Assembly (NCBI RefSeq): GCF_033547075.1
Contig: NZ_CP137891.1
Span: forward strand, 2,542,001-2,606,000
Direction of reading: 5' to 3'
Origin: Flavobacterium ardleyense
GTDB lineage: Bacteria > Bacteroidota > Bacteroidia > Flavobacteriales > Flavobacteriaceae
DNA: 64,000 nt
Shown piece after piece: positions 1-7,507 of this stretch. Positions within the stretch are counted from its first letter, which is position 1. The number at the start of each line of letters is the position of its first letter. A model generated the notes under the pieces. It was not told where the DNA came from. It made no database searches and saw nothing but the letters and a program-made list of their open reading frames with translations. The translations under genes were made by a program, and so were the position numbers.

Positions 1-45
1 TTTGAAAAAACTTCGAAAATTTATCAAAAAAAAGCTGTGATAAAC

Positions 46-76
46 TTGTAATATATAAAGTAGTGCCCTACATTTG
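46..76 (+). promoter_or_regulatory. Bacteroidetes-type promoter of the tRNA operon
   Basis: TTG at 46-48 and TACATTTG at 69-76 are separated by 20 bases. This fits the flavobacterial sigma-A promoter pattern (TTG, 17-23 bases, TAnnTTTG). It lies about 35 bases before the first tRNA, so the three tRNAs are probably one transcript that starts near position 83. Confidence 0.75.
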
Positions 77-111
77 CAACCGCTTAGCAAGAGAGAAATT
101 TCTGAAAAGCA

Positions 112-201
112 GGAGAGTTGCCTGAGTGGCCGAAAGGACTTGTTTGCTAAACAAGCGTATGGGGAACTGTACCAAGGGTTCGAATCCCTTACTCTCCGCC
201 A
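112..201 (+). tRNA. tRNA-Ser (anticodon GCT)
   Basis: The acceptor arms GGAGAGT (112-118) and ACTCTCC (191-197) pair fully. The anticodon stem CTTGT/ACAAG holds the loop TTGCTAA, giving anticodon GCT. The long variable arm (GTATGGGGAACTGTACC) is typical of tRNA-Ser. G198 is the discriminator and CCA is encoded at 199-201. First gene of a three-tRNA operon. Confidence 0.95.
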
Positions 202-256
202 CTTGTTTCTAATATAAATTCGACGTGAATTTTATTATATTATTAGAAATCATTTT

Positions 257-334
257 CGGGGTGTAGCGTAGCCCGGTTATCGCGCCTGCTTTGGGAGCAG
301 GAGGTCGCAGGTTCGAATCCTGCCACCCCGACCA
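257..334 (+). tRNA. tRNA-Pro (anticodon TGG)
   Basis: The acceptor arms CGGGGTG and CACCCCG pair. The anticodon stem CCTGC/GCAGG holds the loop TTTGGGA, giving anticodon TGG. The T arm contains GGTTCGAATCC. CCA is encoded at 332-334. Second gene of the tRNA operon. Confidence 0.95.
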
Positions 335-362
335 AAACTTTTCCATAGGTTTTAAAACTAAT

Positions 363-436
<74 letters not shown>

Positions 437-440
437 CAAA

Positions 441-480
441 AACCCTCGTAATCTTTTGATTATGAGGGTTTTGTGTTTTT
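441..480 (+). terminator. Terminator of the tRNA operon
   Basis: The arms AACCCTCGTAATC (441-453) and GATTATGAGGGTT (458-470) form a 13-bp stem with one G-T wobble and a short TTTT loop. A T-rich tract runs to 480. It begins five bases after tRNA-Arg. Confidence 0.85.
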
Positions 481-604
481 AGACTAATCGTAATACCGCC
501 AACTACTTTTGCGATTTTTTTTTGTTAAATTCACCGAGAGCACTAGCAACTAGTAAGTACTCGGCTTGACCATCAGTTCTTAAATGCTCAAAATTTGAAT
601 TATA

Positions 605-692
605 GCCCCGATGGGAACGGCATCCTTTTTCTTTTTCGCCTACCCTCTGTGGCAAATGCGAAAAAAGAAAAAGATACAGAGGACAGCGGGAC
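605..692 (-). repeat. SR1 structured repeat, copy G (short, diverged)
   Basis: On the minus strand it carries the SR1 core: CCCGCTGTCC, a long hairpin, then GGATGCCGTTCCCATCGGGG. The hairpin stem here is made of T-rich and A-rich arms closed by CGC/GCG, whereas other copies use CTTTGCTGCC/GGCAGCAAAG, so the stem is kept while its sequence is replaced. The second core pairing is also swapped: CCCG with CGGG here, GGG with CCC elsewhere. The outer helix is not evident in this copy. Short reading frames across it are not genes. Confidence 0.75.
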
Positions 693-1051
693 AAATGGTG
701 ATAGAATATGTTATTTCTGCTCCCGAAAAAACACAGCGAAAATGTAATCTTGAACAAATTGCACTACCAATTTCAGTCATGCAAATTTCTTTAAAACATC
801 GAGGCGATTTGGCAAATAATTTCGTGTTTAAATCGTACTTTTGCACCCATTAAAACTGTTCACTCATAAACAATTACTAATTCTGTAATTCGCAATACTA
901 AATGGAGAGTAATTCTGTTTATAGATTGAAAATCTTTAAAGTGGTCAGCATCAAAAAAAGTATGCAGAAGCGTTAAAATTGGTATAGACTTTGACTTACA
1001 CTTGGTTAAGTCACTCTGACAAGCATGTTTTTTTTTAAAATTATTGATGGT
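693..1051. other. Intergenic DNA, no gene seen
   Basis: AT-rich sequence between SR1 copy G and the first VTT-domain gene. I find no convincing reading frame, RNA fold or repeat here. A possible weak promoter (TTG at about 980, TACACTTG at about 999) precedes the VTT gene. Confidence 0.5.
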
Positions 1052-1681
1052 ATGGAACAAAGCACTAGAACGATCCCAGCAAAATCTGTTACTAAAAAAT
1101 TAGTTGTTCTTAACCGCTACTATAAAATCACGCAATTTTACTCGTTTTTAAAATCGACCGCGATTAAGGGCGGAATTGCGATTTTGATATTTGGGGCAAT
1201 TTTAATAACTTTAGAATACTTCTTCTTAGATTTTGATAGTTTGCTTAACAGTCTTGTCGCAAATTACTCCCCTAGTATTATTTTGTCATTTTTTTTACTA
1301 TCCGAAACTATTCTTGGTCTTGTACCTCCCGAGATTTTTATTGCTTGGGCGTCAAAATCGGCAACCCCTTGGACATTACTTTTCGCATTGGCAACAATGT
1401 CCTATATTGGCGGAATTATCGCTTATTTTATTGGAAATCGCTTATTTCTGATTCCTGCTGTAAAAAATCATATCGAAAATAAGATTGCCGGCCATATTAC
1501 AAATCTGCGCCGCTGGGGTGGGGTTTTTGTGTTTATTGGCGCAATGCTGCCATTGCCGCATTCAATAGTGAGTCTGGCGTGCGGACTTATCAAGTATAAT
1601 TTCAAACATTATCTAGTGTGGGCATTATTTAGATATGTGCGATTTGTTATTTATGCCTTAATTATTTTTCAAATTTTCTAA
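1052..1681 (+). CDS. VTT-domain (DedA/SNARE-associated-like) membrane protein
   Basis: A protein of about 209 residues with several hydrophobic segments. The block LGLVPPEIFIAW followed by a glycine-rich membrane helix and GAMLPLPHSIVSLACG resembles the re-entrant loops of VTT/DedA membrane proteins, some of which flip lipids or polyprenyl phosphates; the substrate here cannot be told. The frame opens at 1025, but the first residues there (MFFFKIIDG) look like untranslated sequence, so I prefer the ATG at 1052. It is followed five bases later by a second VTT protein, so the two are probably co-transcribed and may act together. The family call is fairly sure, the function is not. Confidence 0.75.
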   Translation: MEQSTRTIPAKSVTKKLVVLNRYYKITQFYSFLKSTAIKGGIAILIFGAILITLEYFFLDFDSLLNSLVANYSPSIILSFFLLSETILGLVPPEIFIAWASKSATPWTLLFALATMSYIGGIIAYFIGNRLFLIPAVKNHIENKIAGHITNLRRWGGVFVFIGAMLPLPHSIVSLACGLIKYNFKHYLVWALFRYVRFVIYALIIFQIF

Positions 1682-1685
1682 TAGA

Positions 1686-2300
1686 ATGAAGTGGATTCAG
1701 CAGTTGTACAATTGGGTTTTAAGTTGGGCCGAAACAAAATATGGAACAACGGTTCTATTTTTTCTAGCGTTTGTCGAATCGATTTTTTTTCCAATTCCAC
1801 CAGACATTCTATTAATTGCTTTGGCTCTAGGCGCATCGCACAAAGCCTTTAGATATGCGCTAATTTGCACTTTAGGCTCTGTTTCGGGGGCTGTAATTGG
1901 CTATGCAATTGGAAACATGATGTGGTTAACTGCTGGTGGAGATTTTTCGCCATTTGCCAATATGTTCTTCAATAATATACCCGGATTTACAGTTGAACTT
2001 TACGAATCAATCAAAAATCTTTTTATACAGTACGATTTCTGGGTGATATTTACCGCTGGCTTCACTCCTATCCCTTACAAAGTTTTTACGATTAGTGCGG
2101 GTGCTTTCGATATCAATTTTGCTATGTTTATGGTAGCATCAATTATCAGTCGTGGTGCACGTTTCTTCATCATTGGATGGCTTATTTGGAAGTTTGGCCC
2201 AAGTATCAAAACTTTTATAGATAAATATTTTAATATGCTGGCATTGGCATTTACAATTTTTTTGATTGGCGGCTTTGCATTAATAAAGTTTGCGGTATAA
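1686..2300 (+). CDS. YqaA/DedA-family (VTT-domain) membrane protein
   Basis: This protein has 204 residues with about five hydrophobic segments. AFVESIFFPIPPDILLIALALG near residues 28-48 is the proline-containing loop of the VTT fold, and TAGFTPIPYKVFTISAGAF near residues 120-138 is its second, symmetric loop. These inverted loops with prolines are typical of DedA/YqaA proteins in the inner membrane. The gene begins four bases after the previous VTT gene ends, so they form a two-gene operon. Related but not identical neighbours suggest an old duplication. Physiological role unknown. Confidence 0.85.
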   Translation: MKWIQQLYNWVLSWAETKYGTTVLFFLAFVESIFFPIPPDILLIALALGASHKAFRYALICTLGSVSGAVIGYAIGNMMWLTAGGDFSPFANMFFNNIPGFTVELYESIKNLFIQYDFWVIFTAGFTPIPYKVFTISAGAFDINFAMFMVASIISRGARFFIIGWLIWKFGPSIKTFIDKYFNMLALAFTIFLIGGFALIKFAV

Positions 2301-2417
2301 GAATATGCAGTACTTGAAATAATTTAAAAAAATTGCGCAAATTGTTTGAGTAACCTCTTGATAACAGTTTATTAGAGGTGATTTCGAAATTACTATTATA
2401 AACCAAAAATTGATAAT

Positions 2418-2609
2418 TTGAGCAAGAAAATAATTTTAATAACACTAATTGCCGTCTGGATTTTTTCACTAATTATCTTGATATTATCGCTCACTGACCT
2501 CTATAAAAATACTGTTTTGACAGAATATAGAGTAGTGATCGGTATAGCCTTTCTTGCCATTACTAGTTTTTTCAAGCCAATCTATACTGCTATTACTACT
2601 AAAAACTAG
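2418..2609 (+). CDS. Small hypothetical membrane protein
   Basis: A 63-residue frame with two hydrophobic segments (about residues 5-27 and 38-55) and a polar linker. It has to start at TTG (2418), because the frame contains no ATG between the stop at 2379 and this point. It lies 117 bases behind the YqaA-like gene on the same strand. The composition fits a small inner-membrane protein, but nothing identifies a family. It could be a chance frame in AT-rich DNA. Confidence 0.4.
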   Translation: MSKKIILITLIAVWIFSLIILILSLTDLYKNTVLTEYRVVIGIAFLAITSFFKPIYTAITTKN

Positions 2610-2642
2610 AAAGTTAAAGTTCTGAATGTCCAAAAGACAAAT

Positions 2643-2661
2643 AGCCTACAACACGCAGGCT
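2643..2661 (-). terminator. Possible terminator of the band-7-like lipoprotein gene
   Basis: On the minus strand AGCCTGC and GTAGGCT form a seven-pair stem around a five-base loop, followed by ATTTGTCTTTT. It begins about 29 bases past the stop codon of the minus-strand gene ending at 2690. Confidence 0.5.
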
Positions 2662-2689
2662 GTTCATATAATTTCAAAGTGCTATTTGA

Positions 2690-3097
2690 CTATTTTGTTC
2701 TCGCTTCTAATATTGGCAAATTTGCCTCTGTTGGAATATAAACCTTACTACCACTGCTGTTTTTAATGGCGTCAATTTGTAGATATTTTAAATATTCGCT
2801 GTTCCCCTTCAAAGAGTTGCCAATAATTTGGTTGGCTTTCGCAATACCATAGGCTCTTTCAATTTCCGCTTGTGCTTCTGCCTTTGCAATTTTAATTCGA
2901 GCTTCTGCTTGCAAAGTTGCGCTTTCATTTTCGGCTTTTGCAGTTTCTATTAGCGCCTTTCGAGAACTTTGTGCCTCGATAAGTACCGACTTTCCATTGT
3001 TTTCGGCATCCTTAAATTTTTGAGTGCGGTTAAATTCCCAACAAGACGTCAATGAAAACGATAGTGCAATAACTGCAAATAAACTTAATTTTTTCAT
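2690..3097 (-). CDS. Lipoprotein resembling the C-terminal part of SPFH/band-7 proteins
   Basis: A 135-residue protein. An N-terminal signal ends in the lipobox LTSC, with the lipidated cysteine near residue 19. The middle is an Ala/Glu/Lys-rich coiled coil, and AQAEIERAYGIAKANQIIGN resembles the helical tail of prohibitin, HflK/HflC and stomatin proteins. The SPFH domain that normally comes before that helix is missing; the family is usually 250 residues or longer. It may be a reduced protein that works as a lipid-anchored helical oligomer, or the decayed end of a larger gene. The intact signal and stop codon favour a real short gene. Confidence 0.75.
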   Translation of the reverse strand: MKKLSLFAVIALSFSLTSCWEFNRTQKFKDAENNGKSVLIEAQSSRKALIETAKAENESATLQAEARIKIAKAEAQAEIERAYGIAKANQIIGNSLKGNSEYLKYLQIDAIKNSSGSKVYIPTEANLPILEARTK

Positions 3098-3262
3098 ATA
3101 TAATGTAAATAGTGCCTACTCTAATCAGTTTTCGGCGTGGCCTGTAAAATGTTATTTTCTTACTATTCTCAAAGAAACAAAATCTAAACCTCAATCTTAT
3201 AATTTAACTTAGAAAGACTTTTGTAGATAAAATTGTTTTTAAAATTCCTATCATCTTTTTTT

Positions 3263-3414
3263 GGGCGCAACCATCGCCAGATTGCCTATCCTACCATAGA
3301 AGTTTGCGTTTGGCTCAGGTCGGGCTGTCCATTATATCTTTGCTGCCACACATTTTAGTTTTCATTATCGAACTTTCTACAGGCAGCAAAGGATGCCATT
3401 CCCATCCCTTGCGC
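3263..3414 (+). repeat. SR1 structured repeat, copy A
   Basis: A 152-base copy. Outer helix GCGCAA/TTGCGC closes it. Inside are GCCA/TGGC, the pairing GGG..TG/CA..CCC, and the long hairpin CTTTGCTGCC/GGCAGCAAAG. The core strings GGCTGTCCAT and GGATGCCATTCCCAT are shared with copy C. It lies between two minus-strand genes and is antisense to both, so it is not simply part of their transcripts. Confidence 0.8.
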
Positions 3415-3600
3415 GGGAAATTGTTTTCATAAATTATTTGGTGCTAGTCAAAATAGTTATCCTTTAATTCAGATCAGTGAAAAAACAGCGCTTTCTAAGC
3501 TCTTTTCATTGTATGAATATTAAACACTCTTCTGACAAAAATGCAGTAAGATAATCAGAATTTTCCATTATGAATTTGGCTTACAAAGTGCAAAATTAAA

Positions 3601-3634
3601 AAACCTCATTAACAGCCAACTGTCAATGAGGTTT
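3601..3634 (-). terminator. Terminator of the baeRF-like gene
   Basis: The arms AAACCTCATT (3601-3610) and AATGAGGTTT (3625-3634) are perfectly complementary. On the minus strand the stem is followed by TTTTTTAATTTT. It lies about 50 bases beyond the stop codon at 3685. Confidence 0.8.
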
Positions 3635-3684
3635 TAAAAAAATGACATCTAATTTTAAAGTCTATTATATTATATTGATGGTAA

Positions 3685-4764
3685 TTAATATCTAGTTTTG
3701 AGAACAATTTTACCTAAATTATCTAATTCTTCTTGGGCGGTAAAGTGCACAATTCCCTTTTTTGAAATTACTTCCCATGCGATATTACTTGTTATGTCAT
3801 CAATTGCATTATCACTCTGGGCATTATCCAGCAAAGTAAAAGTTCGCTCATCATTCATAATTACAGCTTGTGAGAATTCTTGATTAACAATCAAAATATC
3901 TCCACGTCCATCAATAGCAGCTTGGTAGATTTCTTGCAAATCTGTCAACACTTGACCATTTGCAACCGCTTCCTGAATTGCTGCTATAGCTTCTGATCTT
4001 TTGTTTCTTTGTTGTTTTTGAACAATCTTCCAAGATTTCATTGCAATTTCATGCGTTTTCGTGTTGTTATAATCAATTGCATCATGACCTATGTAAACCT
4101 TAGGCACATCGGCAACTTCTTGAAGTTTATTCCAATTATCATTCTCAGCAATTACTACGCAGTTTAAATTTGTCGCATTATAGACTTTCACAACCGCCTT
4201 GTCTACTCTGTTTAAATACTCCTTCAAAAGATTATCTTGATATTCGGCATCACTCAACTTTATGCCTTTCTTATTTGAGTTTCGGTTTTCGCCAAATGGA
4301 AAGTCGTCATTTATAATTTCTTTTACAATAGAATCATTGGCTGCTTGATATAAGTGAACACCACTTTGCGAAAGCAGCAGAATCAAATAATTCTCGCTTC
4401 TTACATACGCTTTTATCAGCGATCTAAGTGCAAATGTTTCTGAAATTTGAACACCTTGATTATTTGTCGCCCATGCAGACTTGATGATATCCTTTGTGTC
4501 ATTTGAGAGAAAAATATGTAGACTATCTAAGTTGTGATTATGATCAATTTCAGCTGATACACTTTCAATATTAGCTAATAATTTTGCAACATCTTTTTTT
4601 TCAGATTCGGCATTTATTCTATCTTTCGCCTCATCAAGTAAGTTTTTAAGTAAGATTGCGTCTAGTTTATTATCCGGATGCGTACGATGTGTATTTAATG
4701 AGATAGTTACACAAGGACTATTTTTTTCCGTTGCAAGTTTCTGCAATTGTTCTAATAATGTCAT
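3685..4764 (-). CDS. baeRF-type (bacterial archaeo-eukaryotic release factor-like) protein
   Basis: A soluble protein of 359 residues. CVTISLNTHRTHPDNKLDAILLKNLLDEA at the N-terminus, LHIFLSNDTKDII near residue 82, a central segment with RSENYLILLLSQSGVHLYQ and a C-terminal domain with GRGDILIVNQEFSQAVI resemble bacterial relatives of the eRF1/Pelota fold (baeRF families). That family was defined computationally and is thought to act in ribosome rescue or to resemble release factors; function in this organism is unproven. It is a single gene with its own terminator. The start ATG at 4764 is the first in frame. I am fairly sure of the family but not of the subfamily. Confidence 0.7.
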   Translation of the reverse strand: MTLLEQLQKLATEKNSPCVTISLNTHRTHPDNKLDAILLKNLLDEAKDRINAESEKKDVAKLLANIESVSAEIDHNHNLDSLHIFLSNDTKDIIKSAWATNNQGVQISETFALRSLIKAYVRSENYLILLLSQSGVHLYQAANDSIVKEIINDDFPFGENRNSNKKGIKLSDAEYQDNLLKEYLNRVDKAVVKVYNATNLNCVVIAENDNWNKLQEVADVPKVYIGHDAIDYNNTKTHEIAMKSWKIVQKQQRNKRSEAIAAIQEAVANGQVLTDLQEIYQAAIDGRGDILIVNQEFSQAVIMNDERTFTLLDNAQSDNAIDDITSNIAWEVISKKGIVHFTAQEELDNLGKIVLKTRY

Positions 4765-5244
4765 AGTTTTTAATAAATAAAATAAATTCCTACTCTATCG
4801 AATTTTCGGAAATCTTCCCTTTTCAATGTGAGGTCATTGCCAAAGTTAATAATTAGGTATTTTGTGGCAGAGATTCAAGCGATTGCTACTATCGTCAAGT
4901 GCTCAGACATTCATTTTTTAATATAGTGATAATAAGTACATTAACCTAATTTTTATAAGTAATTGTAAGTTATATCTGCTTAATGTACTACCTACTGATT
5001 TTAATGTGTGCTTAATCACTTTCTCTTCCTTATGAGTCAGCACATTCACAGGTCATGTTTTATGGGCCTTCGCCAAAAAACCATCAACGTAAAAACGTTA
5101 GTGTGAAAGAGAGGCAGGAAGTTGTTTTTCATCCGGTTAACTATAAGGGTATTTTAACTCCATTTGGATCGATAGCAATTTTGTAAAACATCGAAGAATA
5201 TAATAGATGTGCTCCAAAACTGGAAGTTTTGAGAAAATTAATCA
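4765..5244. other. Intergenic DNA, no gene seen
   Basis: 480 bases between two minus-strand genes. No long frame in any direction, no copy of the SR1 or SR2 repeats and no strong hairpin with a T tract. It must contain the promoter of the baeRF-like gene near 4770-4850, but I cannot place it. Confidence 0.5.
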
Positions 5245-5772
5245 TTAATTAATAGATCTATTACATTCAAATCTTTCCACAGCCTGCAAGTCCCTAGCAA
5301 TTTTAGTTGTTAAACTTCGACAAAACTTTCTACGAGCAATTGTAAGGATTCCAAAAAAGAAAGGCATTCTTCCCAATAGTACAAATGGGTGATATTGAAT
5401 ATTATAGTACACTGTATTTTCACTCGGAATAATGCATATATTCAGAAATTTTAAGCCATTATGATCATCAGTTACTTGAATTCCAGTAGGATATACTTTA
5501 TAATTCCAGTTTAAACTATCTAAAGTTTCCAAGATCATTTCTGAATTCCCAGCTTTGGAGAACTCGGTAGCAATAGATTTATAATTATCATCATTCCACT
5601 GACTATAAAGAATGCTAAGGACACAAATGACATAATAATAATATTCTAAGAATAGTAAATTGAGAATTTTCAGAATTATATATCCAACAGCAGCCATAAT
5701 AATGAAGGTAATCAAACCCCCAAATATTATATCCCACCAATACTCCTTTCTTTTTTTTACTCTAAATGCCAT
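5245..5772 (-). CDS. Hypothetical membrane protein
   Basis: About 175 residues starting at the ATG at 5772, which has AGGAT just upstream. A TTG 12 bases earlier also opens the frame but is less likely. A basic N-terminus (MAFRVKKRKEYWW) precedes two hydrophobic segments at about residues 15-35 and 40-57. A soluble part of mixed composition follows, then a hydrophobic stretch near residues 130-145 and a basic tail. I do not recognise a family. It stands alone, with long gene-free stretches on both sides. Confidence 0.6.
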   Translation of the reverse strand: MAFRVKKRKEYWWDIIFGGLITFIIMAAVGYIILKILNLLFLEYYYYVICVLSILYSQWNDDNYKSIATEFSKAGNSEMILETLDSLNWNYKVYPTGIQVTDDHNGLKFLNICIIPSENTVYYNIQYHPFVLLGRMPFFFGILTIARRKFCRSLTTKIARDLQAVERFECNRSIN

Positions 5773-5784
5773 AATCCTACCCAA

Positions 5785-6615
5785 ATTGTACTTCGCATTT
5801 TATTGGCAAAGTATGTTTACAATAATCCTATCTTACCCACTTTGGATTCAAAGACTCATCTTCAATAACACAGACTATTATTTAAAAGTGAATCATTATA
5901 AAATGAACAATATAGTTTGTCCGATAATTTTAGGAGGGAATAGTGGTAGGAATGGGGGCGATTAAATTACAGATTGCGTTCTCATACACGCAAAATCGAT
6001 AATTATTTTATAAAATCAGTTAAAAAATGAACAACACTTTCTGAATAATCAAATCTCATCTAGGACTTGGAACCATAGGTGCTTCTGGAATTCTGCTGCT
6101 AGTAGACTTTGACAATTCCAATCTTATTTAAATAAAATAAATCTTTTAAATATTTAAAGTAACTATCTGTCCCGTCCTTGCAAATACTAATGTAAGTCTA
6201 TAGATGCTAATAATCAAATAATTAAGACAAAATATTTATAATTTTTACTAACAATTCAATAACAATGATGCTATATCTTGCTACTTTTATCATCGACCTA
6301 AGACAGATACGCTTCCTTCACAAGATGCAATAAACATACTATTCTCTGGACTTAAAGTAGACAAATATAAAGTTGAAACCTTCAGGTGTAAGCTAATTAT
6401 TGCTTTAAACGCAGCAATTTTAAAATTTTATTGATTATCAACGAAGCGTAGTTCAATATCTTTAATTGGAATTAGTCAAGCAAAGAATTTTGGCGAAAGC
6501 CTAAAACATTCAGCTTGAGATTCTTCTTGAAGTGAACCTATATTTAACATTTACTAAAAATAAAATTTATTAATACATTACAAAAATTTGTACATTTATC
6601 CCCCAAATATTAGCT
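5785..6615. other. Long intergenic region, only a short SR2 hairpin seen
   Basis: About 830 bases without a credible gene. A frame on the plus strand overlapping the 5' end of the minus-strand gene is a shadow. The only recognisable element is the short SR2 hairpin sequence at about 6488-6506. TACATTTATC at about 6591 may be a -7 element for the RsbQ-like gene, but no good -33 element precedes it. Confidence 0.5.
6488..6506 (+). repeat. SR2 short hairpin repeat, end-only copy
   Basis: TTTTGGCGAAAGCCTAAAA matches the copies near 9605, 19301 and 31703. GGC and GCC close a GAAA tetraloop, a very stable small RNA hairpin. Only this terminal part of the longer SR2 element is present. Confidence 0.6.
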
Positions 6616-7425
6616 ATGAGCAAAGAGGTATTACTTAGAAATAATGTTAAAGTTTTTGGCCAAGGAGATCAAGTTATGCTATTTGCCCACGGTTTTGGCT
6701 GTGATCAAAACATGTGGCGACTTGTTACTCCTGCCTTCCAAGAGCAATATAAAATTGTTCTTTTTGATTACGTAGGATGTGGTAAATCGGATAACGGGGC
6801 ATATAATCCTGAGCGTTATTCTTCACTTAATGGGTATGCACAAGACATACTTGATATATGTGAGGAACTCCATCTACAAGATGTAATCTTTGTTGGGCAC
6901 TCAGTAAGTTCTATGATTGGATTGCTGGCAGCGATTGATCAGCCAGATGTATTTTCGTCAATGATTTTTATTGGTCCCTCGCCACGTTATGTTAATGACA
7001 TGGGATACATTGGCGGATTTTCAAAAGAAGATTTGGAAGGACTTCTAGATGTTATGGATAATAACTACATTGGTTGGGCAAACTTTTTGGCTCCGGTAGT
7101 AATGAAAAATCATGATCGTCCAGAACTTACCGCGGAACTTGAGGAAAGCTTCTGCTCTACCGATCCAGTGATTACGAGAAAATTTGCTCAAGTAACATTT
7201 TTTTCAGACAATCGTGATGATTTGTCAAAATTGACAATGCCTTGTTTAATTCTTCAATGTTCAGATGATGCACTCGCCCCAGATGCAGTGGGTGAATACA
7301 CGCATCAAATGATTAAAGGTAGTACGTTCGAAAAAATGGAAGCTACGGGACATTGTCCTCATTTGAGTCATCCAGAAGAAACTATCACACTTATTCAGAA
7401 GTTTTTAAATCAGACCGTTTATTAG
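6616..7425 (+). CDS. RsbQ-like alpha/beta hydrolase
   Basis: 269 residues, the same length as Bacillus RsbQ. The catalytic triad is Ser96 in GHSVS, Asp218 in CSDDALAP and His246 in GHCPHLSHP. HGFGCDQNMW near residues 25-34 forms the oxyanion region typical of RsbQ and of its plant relatives D14/KAI2. In Bacillus RsbQ is needed to activate the PAS-phosphatase RsbP in energy stress, probably through a small hydrophobic ligand. Here the gene is followed directly by a PAS-histidine kinase, whose frame begins inside the end of this gene. This suggests that the hydrolase passes a ligand or signal to that kinase, which is inference from context. Confidence 0.88.
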   Translation: MSKEVLLRNNVKVFGQGDQVMLFAHGFGCDQNMWRLVTPAFQEQYKIVLFDYVGCGKSDNGAYNPERYSSLNGYAQDILDICEELHLQDVIFVGHSVSSMIGLLAAIDQPDVFSSMIFIGPSPRYVNDMGYIGGFSKEDLEGLLDVMDNNYIGWANFLAPVVMKNHDRPELTAELEESFCSTDPVITRKFAQVTFFSDNRDDLSKLTMPCLILQCSDDALAPDAVGEYTHQMIKGSTFEKMEATGHCPHLSHPEETITLIQKFLNQTVY

Positions 7426-7450
7426 CCTGCACAACTCAGTTGATCAGAAA

Positions 7451-7477
7451 TGGCGTGATATATACGATATCACGCCA
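7451..7477. promoter_or_regulatory. Perfect inverted repeat between RsbQ-like gene and kinase
   Basis: TGGCGTGATAT and ATATCACGCCA are exact reverse complements of 11 bases around the loop ATACG. There is no proper T tract behind it (TATTTTCTTTTACATTT after six bases), so it is not a standard terminator, although it could weaken transcription. It could be an operator for a dimeric regulator or an RNA hairpin that limits kinase translation. If the PAS domain is translated from upstream, the hairpin lies inside the coding region. Confidence 0.6.
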
Positions 7478-7507
7478 AGCTGGCTATTTTCTTTTACATT
7501 TGACGGT

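Noticed and set aside
503..853. Several frames of 60-84 codons on both strands near 500-850
   Set aside because: They follow the SR1 hairpin arms of copy G and encode low-complexity residues with no start signals.
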